A stretch of 64,000 nucleotides of DNA, from positions 118,272 through 182,271 of the forward strand of contig NZ_AVPG01000003.1 of the NCBI RefSeq assembly GCF_000775615.1. Direction: 5' to 3'. Of this stretch, positions 9,536 to 18,011 are shown in pieces. Source of the stretch: Pontibacillus litoralis JSM 072002 (lineage in GTDB: Bacteria; Bacillota; Bacilli; Bacillales; BH030062). The notes under the pieces are model-generated. The model ran no database searches, was not told the origin of the DNA, and saw only the letters and a program-made list of their open reading frames with translations. Position 1 is the stretch's first letter. Each line of letters starts with the position of its first letter. The translations under genes and the position numbers were made by a program.

Positions 9536-9553
9536 TATGAAAGGAGAAAGCGC

Positions 9554-10522
9554 ATGCAAAATAATACAATAAGATTCATACCATTCCTTCTATTGTGCTT
9601 AATATTTATCATTAGTGGATGTAGCAATAGTAACGAGGCACAAGGCAGCGAAGAAAAACAGAATAATAAGGACAAGGACACTACTGCTGACGTTCGAGAA
9701 TACGAAAGCTTAAACGGAACAATAGAACTTCCAGCGAATCCAGAGCGAGTGCTCGTAGCTGTACAAGATTATGTAGGAGATGTACTTGCATTAGGGGTGG
9801 AACCAGTTGGAGTAGCTGGGTGGATTTCTGAAACCTCGCCTTATCATAAAGATTTAATTAAAGGTATTGAAAATGTCGGAGAAAATCGAGAAGTAGATGT
9901 CGAAAAAGCAATGTCTCTTAATCCAGATGTCATCCTTACATATGACCCCAACATGTATGATAAACTATCCAAAATTGCACCAACAGTAGTCATTCCATTA
10001 GATTATGGCTACCACGATCGAATTACTGAAATTGGAAAAGTTCTAAATAAACAAGAAGAAGCAAACAAGTGGATAAAAACGTTCGAGTCAAAAGCAGAGG
10101 AGAAAAAGCAAGCATTAATTGATGCTAACAAAGGGGATATAAAAGTTGCGATTGTTGAACTGAGTGCGAAAGATATCTATTTAATGGGAAAAACATTTGG
10201 TAGAGGTGGACAAATCATTTATGAACTTCTTGAGCTTGAAGCACCAAAACCTGTAGAAGAAGAAGCATTTAAGAAAGGATGGGCAAGTATATCCGAAGAA
10301 ATGATACCCGAAATTCTTGGGGAAGCAGATCATATCCTTTTAGGTGTTCGAGGCGATGCAGAAAAAATGGAAAGCACGATTACAGAAAGCTCATTGTGGA
10401 AAAGACTACCTGCTGTTCAAAGTGGCAATGTTCATCCATATAGCGTTGATGCACTTTATTATAGTGATGCAATTGCATTAGAACATCAATTAGATCAAAT
10501 CACAGCAATGTTCTTAAAATAA
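9554..10522 (+). CDS. yfiY: Iron-siderophore ABC transporter substrate-binding lipoprotein (YfiY-like)
   Basis: This 322-residue protein has a type II signal peptide ending in the lipobox ISGC (Cys23), followed by a charged linker and a periplasmic-binding-protein fold of the FepB/TroA class. Recognisable pieces are a LPANPERVLVAV strand, LGVEPVGVAGW, an NPDVILTYD segment and a C-terminal HQLDQIT helix. Lipid-anchored outside the membrane, it would deliver ferric siderophore to the divergent YfiZ-YfhA channel. The ATG at 9554 has AAGGAG 7 nt ahead. The exact siderophore is unknown; YfiY of B. subtilis takes schizokinen and arthrobactin. Confidence 0.88.
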   Translation: MQNNTIRFIPFLLLCLIFIISGCSNSNEAQGSEEKQNNKDKDTTADVREYESLNGTIELPANPERVLVAVQDYVGDVLALGVEPVGVAGWISETSPYHKDLIKGIENVGENREVDVEKAMSLNPDVILTYDPNMYDKLSKIAPTVVIPLDYGYHDRITEIGKVLNKQEEANKWIKTFESKAEEKKQALIDANKGDIKVAIVELSAKDIYLMGKTFGRGGQIIYELLELEAPKPVEEEAFKKGWASISEEMIPEILGEADHILLGVRGDAEKMESTITESSLWKRLPAVQSGNVHPYSVDALYYSDAIALEHQLDQITAMFLK

Positions 10523-10718
10523 TAGAAATCTAAAGGAAATAGAACCCTTCCTTCGACACTAACACTCAATCGGAACATCTGATTTATCTGTTATTAGTAC
10601 CGCCACCTACTGTATGTTGTTGACTACTTTATATTATTGAATAGCAAGGCACTATTTCCACAAAACAAGTTAACTACATACTATTACCTTCTAGTAAGGA
10701 TAATAATTAAGCATGAAG

Positions 10719-10747
10719 AGAAGTGAGGAGTTTTGCCCCTCACTTCT
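10719..10747. terminator. Hairpin between yfiY and the MazG-like gene
   Basis: Perfect 10-bp arms AGAAGTGAGG and CCTCACTTCT lie directly beyond the stop of the leftward MazG-like gene, in the convergent gap with yfiY. T runs are modest on both sides. The rest of the gap (10523-10718) shows nothing recognisable. Confidence 0.65.
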
Positions 10748-11041
10748 TTACTTTACCGGATACTTTTCTCGATTCTTCGCCAATTTAGCAAGTACTTCCT
10801 TTTCTAAATCCATGTCCATTTTATCTGCCATTTGAATTAAGTAAATAAGAACATCCGCCATTTCCTCTTTTATATTTTGTTTCGACTCTGCAACAGCTTC
10901 TTCACTACTTCTCCATTGGAAATTCTCCAACAATTCATTTGCTTCAAGCGAAATAGAAAGAGCTAAATCTTTCTCTTCATGGTACTGCTTCCAATTGCGC
11001 TCATCACGGAAGCGTAATACTTCTTTATAAATGCTATGCAT
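10748..11041 (-). CDS. MazG-like nucleotide pyrophosphohydrolase
   Basis: This 97-residue all-alpha protein has the metal-binding pair of the MazG/RS21-C6 group: EANE at residues 33-36 and EEMAD ending at Asp63. Such enzymes hydrolyse (d)NTPs, often dCTP or damaged nucleotides, to the monophosphate and pyrophosphate. Two start codons lie six bases apart; the ATG at 11041 is preferred because AAGGAG is 8 nt upstream of it and only 2 nt from the other. It is a single-gene unit. Substrate is not deducible. Confidence 0.85.
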   Translation of the reverse strand: MHSIYKEVLRFRDERNWKQYHEEKDLALSISLEANELLENFQWRSSEEAVAESKQNIKEEMADVLIYLIQMADKMDMDLEKEVLAKLAKNREKYPVK

Positions 11042-11206
11042 ATTCATTGCTCCTTATATGGTTGTATCGATTATTTTATCATAATTAAAGTTCAGTCATT
11101 GGTTAGAAACGGAAAAATCCCTGCCCGTTAACACGGAACACCTAAAGGGACAAGTGTGCATTCACCTTATATAAAATGGCAAGTAGCGCCACATCTTCAC
11201 ACTACA

Positions 11207-13405
11207 CTATCTCTCCACCACTTCACGTACGCCTTGCTTCATAACACTTCCACACAACGGACAATCTATCCATTCCTGTTTTGCCTCTTCCGGTTTATCC
11301 ATTCGTTTCCAAGCAATGCAGTCGTTGCTTGTACATTCCCATGCACGGACAGACACCCTTTTTCCTGTTCTCTTTTGCTTTTTTTTCTGTGGCTTTTTAT
11401 ATTGTAATTGGCGTTTTTTAATTGGATCAGTAAATACATCCATGATAAATCTAGATATGCTCGTCTGATTGCCTTGGTTCAAGCGTGGGGAACTGATATA
11501 TAACGACTGTTGCGCTCTCGTTATAGCTACATACGCTAGGCGGCGCTCTCCTTCTATTGCCAGCTCTGTTTTCTTCTGTTCATTCACTACTATATCCTTT
11601 TTGGCATTAGCCTCTAGAGCGGAACGATGTGGTAAAACATTTTCTGATGCTCCAATTAGATAGACAACCGGAAATTCTAAACCTTTTGATTTGTGAATCG
11701 TCATTAGCTTCACTACGTCAGCTTGATTGTTTCGGCGAAGTTGGTCCATTTGTTTGTTCTTTTCAATAATTTCATCGACAAATGTAATAAAATCGGCAAT
11801 TGTTTTGTACCGGCTTGCTGAAGATTCAATTTCAGATAAAGTATCTTTTATCATTTCTTTATGCATAGTTAAATTCTTCCGTTTATCGGCATCTACATAC
11901 GCATCATATAGTTTTCTAACTTCACGTACTGCTTCTAGCGCGGTCATTGCTTTCAACCGCTTCAACAGGCTAATCCGTTCCATAATATGCTTCTTTTGAA
12001 ATGGTTTAATGTTCGGTAAATCAAGCGTATGAGCTAGCAAGTTGTGTTTAGGGCTTGTCATCTCTTTTCGCATAATGAACTCTGCTGTTTGTTCCCGGTT
12101 CAAATAAAGAGACGGTAATATTCCTGTAACAGCATCCATTTGATTCCCATCTAAAGCCAATCGTAAATGATCCATAACAGGTTTAACTAACGACTGTTCA
12201 TAGAAGGTATTCTTATCCCCATACGTAACAAAAGGCACCTCTTGTAAAATGAACTGTTCATAAATAGCCCGGCTATTACTATTCGCGCGGTACAATATAG
12301 CATAATCCTTGTAAGCACGATCACCTGCTTTGACATCACGTATAATTTGCTGAACGATTTCCTCTGCTTCCTCATTCACATCATTCGGGCGTAAAAAATG
12401 TGGAGAAGCCTTTGCTTCATTAACAGCTTGTAACGTTTTATCATGGCGTTTCTTATTGAAAGCAATTACTTTATTGGCCAATCCAACAATACTCGTTGAC
12501 GAACGGTAATTAACGTCAAGCTTGTACGTTTTCGTTTCTGGATACTGTTCACTGAAATTCAATATAATCGAAGCATCAGCACCATTAAACTCATAAATCG
12601 TTTGGTCATCATCCCCTACGACAAATAAATTATTTTGCGGAAGGGCAATCATTTTAATCAACTCATACTGCACCGGATTCGTATCTTGCCATTCATCACA
12701 CAATACGAAAGCAAAACGATTTTGCATCATTTGACGCATGCGTTGATTTTGCTTCAATAAAAAATAGCAGTCCAGTAAGATATCGTCAAAATCCATATAC
12801 CCATAGTTACGCTTCACCTTTTCATATTCTGTTAAAATTTGCTTCACTTCTTTGTCAATCAGCGTTTTTACTGGTAAACCTTCAACAGGTACCATGTTGT
12901 TCTTATAATGGGACAAAATAGCCAACAACGATTCTGGCTCATAATTATCTTTATAGCCAAGTTGCTTCATAATCTTTTTGAGATAAACATGCTTTTGCCG
13001 CTCATTACTCAAAATGTTGCGAGCATCTCCTTGCCCTCTTAATAATCTCAAAAAAATTGAATGATACGTCCCACTCGTTACATTTCTTACTACACTGGGC
13101 GATAAACCAGGCAACAACGCGAGCCGCTCCTTCATTTCTTGTGCAGCCTTCTTTGTAAAGGTCAGTAACAATATATCGCTTGGATCTACATGGTGAAAGG
13201 AGAGTAAATAACCAGCTCGTGACGAGAGCACTCTCGTTTTTCCGCTTCCTGCCCCAGCTAATACTAAAGCCGGCCCCTCATAATGACGCGTTGCTTGCAA
13301 CTGTGGTTTATTCAACCAAATCCCACTTCTTTCAAGTGCACGAAAATAAGAAGCATCACTATCATCAGCCGTGACTAAATCAAACGTCGTCATCGCATTT
13401 GCCAT
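11207..13405 (-). CDS. yjcD: UvrD/Rep-family superfamily 1A DNA helicase (YjcD-like)
   Basis: This 732-residue protein has a Walker A box at about residues 50-57 (AGAGSGKT), the DEWQDTN Walker B motif, a DDDQTIYEFNGAD motif III, the LMTIHKSKGLEF motif and the VAITRAQ motif VI of UvrD-like helicases. Its C-terminus holds a small CxxxxC/CPLC metal site. It is clearly distinct from PcrA further right and resembles B. subtilis YjcD; a role in repair is inferred. The N-terminal boundary is uncertain: ATG at 13405 or 13393 are possible, and the frame stays open without a stop to about 13540, into sequence that reads as protein (see the neighbouring HEAT-like entry). Confidence 0.88.
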   Translation of the reverse strand: MANAMTTFDLVTADDSDASYFRALERSGIWLNKPQLQATRHYEGPALVLAGAGSGKTRVLSSRAGYLLSFHHVDPSDILLLTFTKKAAQEMKERLALLPGLSPSVVRNVTSGTYHSIFLRLLRGQGDARNILSNERQKHVYLKKIMKQLGYKDNYEPESLLAILSHYKNNMVPVEGLPVKTLIDKEVKQILTEYEKVKRNYGYMDFDDILLDCYFLLKQNQRMRQMMQNRFAFVLCDEWQDTNPVQYELIKMIALPQNNLFVVGDDDQTIYEFNGADASIILNFSEQYPETKTYKLDVNYRSSTSIVGLANKVIAFNKKRHDKTLQAVNEAKASPHFLRPNDVNEEAEEIVQQIIRDVKAGDRAYKDYAILYRANSNSRAIYEQFILQEVPFVTYGDKNTFYEQSLVKPVMDHLRLALDGNQMDAVTGILPSLYLNREQTAEFIMRKEMTSPKHNLLAHTLDLPNIKPFQKKHIMERISLLKRLKAMTALEAVREVRKLYDAYVDADKRKNLTMHKEMIKDTLSEIESSASRYKTIADFITFVDEIIEKNKQMDQLRRNNQADVVKLMTIHKSKGLEFPVVYLIGASENVLPHRSALEANAKKDIVVNEQKKTELAIEGERRLAYVAITRAQQSLYISSPRLNQGNQTSISRFIMDVFTDPIKKRQLQYKKPQKKKQKRTGKRVSVRAWECTSNDCIAWKRMDKPEEAKQEWIDCPLCGSVMKQGVREVVER

Positions 13406-13824
13406 TTCCGCCTTAGGTATAACGTTCCTCGTAGCCCCTTCTGGAAGAGTAAATGAAGCGCCCCATTGTTGAATAATTTTACAGGCGAGCGAACGATTGA
13501 CTTCCCTATTATCATTAGCAAACCACCATTTACCTTTCTAATATCATCCTCCGTAATCGTTAGCTGATTTTTAGGAAGCGCCAATAAAGCTTCTAATATA
13601 TTCTCACGTAATTCCCCGTTAGATGAATCAATATGTTGGAGCAAATACGGAAAAGCTACCGCACATTCCGCCGGATATTGCACCACCAACTTCCTAATCG
13701 CACAAGCAGCTAACCCCTTGTCCTTTTCCGAACCTTGTTGTAAATATCGCACTATATATTTAATAGCTTCATTACTATTACTCTCTCCTAATCCATAGGG
13801 CGACATCCGTTCGAAATCCATCAT
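13390..13824 (-). CDS. HEAT-like repeat protein, probably frameshifted near 13535
   Basis: From the ATG at 13824 (GAGGGGG site just ahead) a 144-codon frame starts with an alpha-helical, HEAT-like region (AIKYIVRYLQQ, LAACAIRKLVVQ, LRENILEALLALPK). After about residue 96 the tail becomes hydrophobic, basic and rich in unusual codons. In the helicase frame, the same stretch (13540 to 13405) reads as a plausible protein with KWWFANDNREVNRSLACKI. The natural product therefore probably switches frame there, by mutation or sequencing error. The annotated stop overlaps an ATG at 13393 by ATGA, so true coupled genes remain the alternative. Function unknown. Confidence 0.55.
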   Translation of the reverse strand: MMDFERMSPYGLGESNSNEAIKYIVRYLQQGSEKDKGLAACAIRKLVVQYPAECAVAFPYLLQHIDSSNGELRENILEALLALPKNQLTITEDDIRKVNGGLLMIIGKSIVRSPVKLFNNGALHLLFQKGLRGTLYLRRKWQMR

Positions 13825-13868
13825 GATTCCCCCTCTATCAAAAAAACTCCTTCCCTAGTTTATCATTT

Positions 13869-13922
13869 TCCCACAACAAAATCCCCCTCCCTAATATTAG
13901 GAAGAGGGATTTTGTTGTGGGG
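13869..13922. repeat. Long inverted repeat, possible terminator
   Basis: CCCACAACAAAATCC and GGATTTTGTTGTGGG are perfect 15-bp arms, extended inward by CCCTCC/GGAAGAGGG-like pairing around a TAATATTA centre. No clean T run follows on either side. It may insulate the region or be a degenerate element. Nothing else is seen from 13923 to 14076. Confidence 0.6.
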
Positions 13923-14076
13923 ATTTCTAGTTTAAATCAAATCTAACATTACATAATAACTGCAAAAAAGCTAACACTTTGCGAAACAACGTTATCTTTT
14001 TAGTGAGATTAGTGGACGAAGTAGTAGAGTGATAACAAGTAATATACTCTCATTACAATCTTCGTTTAGACGTATT

Positions 14077-14283
14077 TCATTCGTTTTTATACTCTAGTAT
14101 ATCACCAGGTTGACAGTCTAAAGCCTTACATATTGCATCTAATGTAGAAAATCTAACAGCCTTTGCTTTGTCATTTTTTAAAATGGAAAGGTTCGCCATT
14201 GTAATTCCAACTTTCTCCGATAATTCTGTAACGCTCATATTTCTTTTCGCTAACATTACATCTAAATTAACTATTATCGCCAC
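14077..14283 (-). CDS. yozG: XRE/Cro-type transcriptional regulator (YozG-like)
   Basis: This 68-residue protein is a single Cro/C1 helix-turn-helix: MSVTELSEKVGITMANLS followed by a recognition helix and the ending CKALDCQPGDILEY typical of the YozG/YdaS-like small regulators. The GTG at 14283 has GAGGTGA 6 nt upstream. It follows the DUF2975 membrane protein gene by 9 nt. The same pairing (YoaS-YozG) exists in B. subtilis; autoregulation is likely but not shown. Confidence 0.87.
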   Translation of the reverse strand: MAIIVNLDVMLAKRNMSVTELSEKVGITMANLSILKNDKAKAVRFSTLDAICKALDCQPGDILEYKNE

Positions 14284-14292
14284 AATTTCACC

Positions 14293-14769
14293 TCAAATTG
14301 TTAAATCATTTTCTGTTTTCATTTGTACTACCCCATTTAATAATTGTTGAAGCACAGCCGTGAATAGCATAATAACTATTGATGAAAAAAGGATGACCAA
14401 CCCAATGATTGCTATACCAGGATGCAATGCACTTTGGGTCATAAGCGCAATCATGCCGATTACATAGAACGTGCCGATTATACCTGCACAGTACTTTATC
14501 CGACCCAAAGCACTTATCGATAGGGTTGAAAAAGCATGATTGATTTCAATATTCTTTAGGAGCCGCCAAGCTTGAATTAACGCAAAGAAAAATGGAATTA
14601 CAGTGGCATACAAACCAAGGAGAACCGGATAATGTAAATAAGCAAACTCTGGATACAACTCTGCTGTATGAGTAGCAAGTGGCGGTAATGCAAAGGCACA
14701 CAAACTACCTACAACGATCCCAATAACAACAACAGCTACTTTCAAGAAAATCACCATTCCACGTTTCAT
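14293..14769 (-). CDS. yoaS: DUF2975 membrane protein (YoaS-like)
   Basis: This 158-residue protein has four hydrophobic segments (near residues 6-28, 45-65, 88-110 and 118-145), the architecture of DUF2975. The central NIEINHAFS segment is typical. The ATG at 14769 is preferred to an upstream GTG because GAGG lies 6 nt ahead of it. Function unknown; DUF2975 proteins are nearly always partnered with a small XRE regulator, as here, and may act as its membrane-bound partner. Confidence 0.85.
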   Translation of the reverse strand: MKRGMVIFLKVAVVVIGIVVGSLCAFALPPLATHTAELYPEFAYLHYPVLLGLYATVIPFFFALIQAWRLLKNIEINHAFSTLSISALGRIKYCAGIIGTFYVIGMIALMTQSALHPGIAIIGLVILFSSIVIMLFTAVLQQLLNGVVQMKTENDLTI

Positions 14770-14906
14770 AAAGCACCTCACTTATTATTGTTATTTATAT
14801 CCTATACTATATTTTATTGTTTATCAATAAATATGGGCACAAAAATCTGTAAATAAATATCAAAATGTAGGATTAAGCAACAAAACTCTGGGGAGATGCT
14901 CTATTT

Positions 14907-15017
14907 TTAAGTCCTAAATCCCCTTAAAATTAGCTTAGTTAATCGTTTAGTCATTCGAATTACTTCTTCTGTAAATTTTTTTACCGCTTCCTTTAATACG
15001 TATTTCAAGTGGTCAAT
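14907..15017 (-). pseudogene. Short reading-frame remnant
   Basis: About 35 codons ending in TAA at 14907 read as a lysine-rich helix (DHLKYVLKEAVKKF, then EEVIRMTKRL) with natural codon choice but no start codon or ribosome site. It may be the tail of a lost gene. The remainder of the 14770-15098 gap contains only the terminator at 15026. Confidence 0.3.
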
Positions 15018-15025
15018 AAAAATAA

Positions 15026-15077
15026 AAACTAAACTGTGAATAATGAGCTCATACTCATTTTTTACACAGTTTAGTTT
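15026..15077. terminator. Terminator after the GNAT gene
   Basis: Perfect 13-bp arms AAACTAAACTGTG and CACAGTTTAGTTT enclose a second small stem ATGAG/CTCAT. It lies 21 bp beyond the stop of the leftward acetyltransferase. Confidence 0.75.
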
Positions 15078-15098
15078 GATCTCTTTAAATAAAGAAAC

Positions 15099-15635
15099 TT
15101 ATATGTTATCAGATTTTAATTTTGAATAGATATTTAAATCAACAAATGTTCCTTTTGATTTCTCCGCTTGTCTCATTGTTCCTTCATAAATAAAATGAAG
15201 TTTGTGTAGAACTTTAATGGAGTTTACATTCTCAGGTTCAACTTTCGCTTCGATTCTATTAAACTCCAAAGAATTAAATGCGTAATCCATTAAGGAAGCA
15301 ATCGCTTCTTTAGCATATCCCTTCCCCCAATGCTTTTTAGCTATGTCATATCCGATTTCGGCCTTCGCATTTTCAAAGTCTATGAAATTATAACCGCAAG
15401 AACCAATGATTTCATTAGAGCTTAATTCTACTATGGAATAACGCAATGCTTCATTGTTTTGACTTAATTGATCAAGATGATAAATCATTTCTTTTGCCTG
15501 ATTTTCGTTAGTAAAGTTACTTACATTCATATACCTAGTAACATCTGAATCAGACCATATGTCAAACAAACTCGGTGCATCTGAAATCTTCATTTTTCTT
15601 AAGTGCAATCTTTCTGAATATAAATCTGTAATCAA
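15099..15635 (-). CDS. GNAT acetyltransferase, RimJ/RimL type
   Basis: This 178-residue protein has the GNAT fold order: TDLYSERLHLRKMKISDA at the N-terminus, IIGSCGYNFID in the central strands, the acetyl-CoA loop HWGKGYAKEA, and ENVNSIKVLHKLHF near the end. It probably acetylates a protein N-terminus or a small amine. The TTG at 15635 is chosen because GGAGG lies 8 nt ahead and the length fits; an ATG at 15701 with an AAAGGA site would add 22 residues with no family counterpart. Confidence 0.85.
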   Translation of the reverse strand: MITDLYSERLHLRKMKISDAPSLFDIWSDSDVTRYMNVSNFTNENQAKEMIYHLDQLSQNNEALRYSIVELSSNEIIGSCGYNFIDFENAKAEIGYDIAKKHWGKGYAKEAIASLMDYAFNSLEFNRIEAKVEPENVNSIKVLHKLHFIYEGTMRQAEKSKGTFVDLNIYSKLKSDNI

Positions 15636-15853
15636 TACCTTTACCTCCATTTTATCCTGTATTCTATGTTTATAGGTAAAAAAATATTGATATCTGCGCA
15701 TCGTTCATTCCTTTCAAATTTGAAGTAATTAAATTGTATATTGTTTTTACCTTTCATACAAGATATAAGTGGAAGTACTCCACTAAAAAAACTGTATGAG
15801 CAAGAGCCATACATATTCTTACTTACACAGTTAAAATTACATTATTCTTACTA

Positions 15854-16147
15854 CTAAAACCAAGATCTCAACCTTATATTTTCATAGATACCTTCATACA
15901 TACGATCGATTTCCATAAGGTCGATTTGGTTTTCTTCAAATCGCTTTATGAGTACTTGATTCGCTTTTCCATCGAAGCTATGTTCTAGTTTATTGATGAT
16001 ATCTCGATGCTTTTCAGAAAGCGGTTGAACCGCATAACAATGGGCAAGATATTGCTTAAAGAATTCTATGCTTGCTTCTAACTCATTTTCTTGCCTATTC
16101 ACTTCTAAGTAATTGTGCCACCAGTCAGTACTATCCTTATCTTTCAT
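15854..16147 (-). CDS. Hypothetical protein overlapping the lipase gene
   Basis: This 97-residue, acidic, probably all-alpha soluble protein (EASIEFFKQYLAHCYAVQPL, LIKRFEENQIDLMEIDRMYE) is not recognised. It overlaps the 3' end of the upstream lipase gene by 11 nt in another frame and so is translationally coupled to it. A small partner directly behind a lipase-fold protein recalls effector-immunity pairs, but that is only an inference from arrangement. Confidence 0.6.
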   Translation of the reverse strand: MKDKDSTDWWHNYLEVNRQENELEASIEFFKQYLAHCYAVQPLSEKHRDIINKLEHSFDGKANQVLIKRFEENQIDLMEIDRMYEGIYENIRLRSWF

Positions 16148-17273
16148 TTAATTCACCGATATCCAATAACATGGGCAATCCTTCTGGACCAACACCTGTT
16201 AAATCACGGAAGATTTCCTCTACATGAGAAGCATTTAACTTATCATACTTGCCAAAACCGACAGCATTGATGTATTTGCGCTTCAACTCTGTCATCGTTG
16301 TTATATAGTCATCGAGAAAATGTGTCAACGCCTTTCTTGTGGCTGAGATTTGTTCCTCACTTTCCTTCATCTCGATAACATAACCATCCATTAAACTGGA
16401 CTGGATACGAATATGAAAGTCAGAAACACCACTATTTTTCAAGGCTAAAGGAGACATCTTTAATTGACCTTGTATCTTTTCATCGTATAATAGCCGTGGC
16501 AAGAAATAACCTTTCTCATCATACATACTATTGTCCATATAATTGTTAATACCGTGGCTACTTAATCCCCAGCATCCTTCTGCCGGATTACCCATATAGT
16601 AAACAGAACCTATTGAATCTTTATAGAATGTTCCTACAGCATCATCCGGGTAGGTGTAAGAAATGACATTATCCTTAAACTCACCACTTAATGCTCGCTT
16701 TTGATTTTCTTCAGATAATAAATCAAAGACATCCGCCGCAGCGAAGGTAATAGCATTTGAATCATATTTCACAGCATAATATTGAGCAAGTCCACCGCCT
16801 AATGAGTGACCAACAAAGGTAATATTATTGGCTCCATATTTCTGCACATATTTATTTACAACGTGATCTGCTTCGGTGAATTGATTTTTATTGGTATACG
16901 TGATGGTTTGATTGTTGGGGTTTAACTTAGCCTTACCAGTGGCGAGAGCTGCATCTTGCGAGGGTCTTGTTGTGTAGGGTGTTGTTCCATATTCCTTTTT
17001 GCTATAATTGGAATTACCAAGGACAATTCCCTCGACATCTTCTTGAACATCTTTTGCGAATTCGGAAAAGTCCGTGTCTTTCGTTTCATAAATCAGATTA
17101 CCATCTTTAAGGTCGATGATATCTATCAAAGTCCAATGGGAGGATTGACCGTTGATGGCAGTGTTAATGAAGGAGTTGCTGACTTTTCGGCAGGGGTTGA
17201 AAATGATTATACTGTAGGGAGTATAGGGTTGAGTGAAGGGTTCCCCCAAAGGAAGGAAGAATGTAAAGAGCAA
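16137..17273 (-). CDS. Alpha/beta-hydrolase, lipase class 3-like, with doubtful N-terminus
   Basis: The protein has the nucleophile elbow GHSLGGG in the context NNITFVGHSLGGGLAQYYA and a following AAADVFDLL strand, as in lipase class 3 and Mbeg1-like folds. Its long C-terminal part (DFHIRIQSSLMDGY, LDDYITTMTELKRKYINAVG) is helical. The first 30-45 residues from the 17273 start look non-native (LFTFFLPLGEP, PYTPYSIIIF) and overlap the opposing gene, so either the true start is internal or the 5' end was lost. No signal peptide is convincing. Substrate unknown; such domains also occur in toxins delivered to competitors. Confidence 0.6.
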   Translation of the reverse strand: MLFTFFLPLGEPFTQPYTPYSIIIFNPCRKVSNSFINTAINGQSSHWTLIDIIDLKDGNLIYETKDTDFSEFAKDVQEDVEGIVLGNSNYSKKEYGTTPYTTRPSQDAALATGKAKLNPNNQTITYTNKNQFTEADHVVNKYVQKYGANNITFVGHSLGGGLAQYYAVKYDSNAITFAAADVFDLLSEENQKRALSGEFKDNVISYTYPDDAVGTFYKDSIGSVYYMGNPAEGCWGLSSHGINNYMDNSMYDEKGYFLPRLLYDEKIQGQLKMSPLALKNSGVSDFHIRIQSSLMDGYVIEMKESEEQISATRKALTHFLDDYITTMTELKRKYINAVGFGKYDKLNASHVEEIFRDLTGVGPEGLPMLLDIGELNER

Positions 17274-17850
17274 GCGTGCAAATAATAAACAGGACGGTAT
17301 TCAGAATGGGGAAATATCTCAGCGATACCATGTAGGTAGGTTGCTTCATGAAGATGGCGTCTATACATTTTCATACGAAACAAAAGGATATAGAAGAAAA
17401 TTGAAAGAAGCTATGGACAACGGCTATCGACCTCATTTAGCATTTCCAGATACCAATATGACATATACTTCCAATGTTCTTTTTGGCCCGTTTGCACGCC
17501 GTCTACCAGACTCACGAAGGCCGGACTACTCATCTGTGCTTCGAGAATTAGGCCTTTCGGCAGAGTGTACAGAGATGGATGTTTTACGTGAAAATGATCA
17601 TGACAATAAAGCAATCGTCGTTATGTCTGTCAATGAAGAGAAGCTAGGATATATTCCTGCTTTTTATAGTAGTTGGATGTATGAAGTGATCGAGAAAAGC
17701 TGTAACTACCAAGCGAAGGTATGGGCAGTTCATCCACAAGCGGTTCCACATCGCAAAGTCAATATTTCGATTGTCGGCGAGATAAATCATTTTATGGACA
17801 TTCAGGAATTGTTAAATGATAAAGAAGAATTACGGCTAGTGATGTGTTAA
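17233..17850 (+). CDS. HIRAN-domain / HipA-N-like protein
   Basis: The 205-residue frame starts at a GTG at 17233 without a clear ribosome site. From about residue 32 it resembles the HipA N-terminal fold (GRLLHEDGVYTFSYE, LFGPFARRLPDSRRPDY), then a HIRAN-like domain (VLRENDHDNKAIVVMSVNEE, KLGYIPAFYSSWMYEVI). HIRAN domains bind DNA ends or accompany helicases and toxin kinases. The first 30 residues are basic and look unlike the family, and they overlap the lipase 5' end on the other strand, so the start may be truncated. It is followed by a strong terminator. Confidence 0.65.
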   Translation: MKGSPKGRKNVKSKRANNKQDGIQNGEISQRYHVGRLLHEDGVYTFSYETKGYRRKLKEAMDNGYRPHLAFPDTNMTYTSNVLFGPFARRLPDSRRPDYSSVLRELGLSAECTEMDVLRENDHDNKAIVVMSVNEEKLGYIPAFYSSWMYEVIEKSCNYQAKVWAVHPQAVPHRKVNISIVGEINHFMDIQELLNDKEELRLVMC

Positions 17851-17856
17851 AGAACC

Positions 17857-17899
17857 AAAAAGCGTGCACTCATCCAAAATCGATGAGCGCACGCTTTTT
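17857..17899 (+). terminator. Terminator of the HIRAN gene
   Basis: A 17-bp stem with one mismatch, AAAAAGCGTGC-a-CTCAT against ATGAG-c-GCACGCTTTTT, ends in five T residues. It works rightward and, with its A run, also leftward. Confidence 0.88.
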
Positions 17900-18011
17900 C
17901 TATGCCCCAACCTCATCAAAGAACTTGAAACTGATTAAAAATAAGTACACATGAGTTAATGTGATTCATTTTTTTCTACCTTTTAGGGAGTTACTCCATT
18001 TCTCTATCCCA

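Noticed and set aside
15785..15835. Hairpin-like AACTGT/ACAGTT downstream of the 15.8-kb gap
   Set aside because: Arms are only 6 bp with a poorly paired interior; not strong enough to call a terminator.
17164..17349. Leftward 61-codon frame upstream of the lipase
   Set aside because: Hydrophobic, no ribosome site, and antisense to the HIRAN gene; it does not supply a convincing lipase N-terminus.
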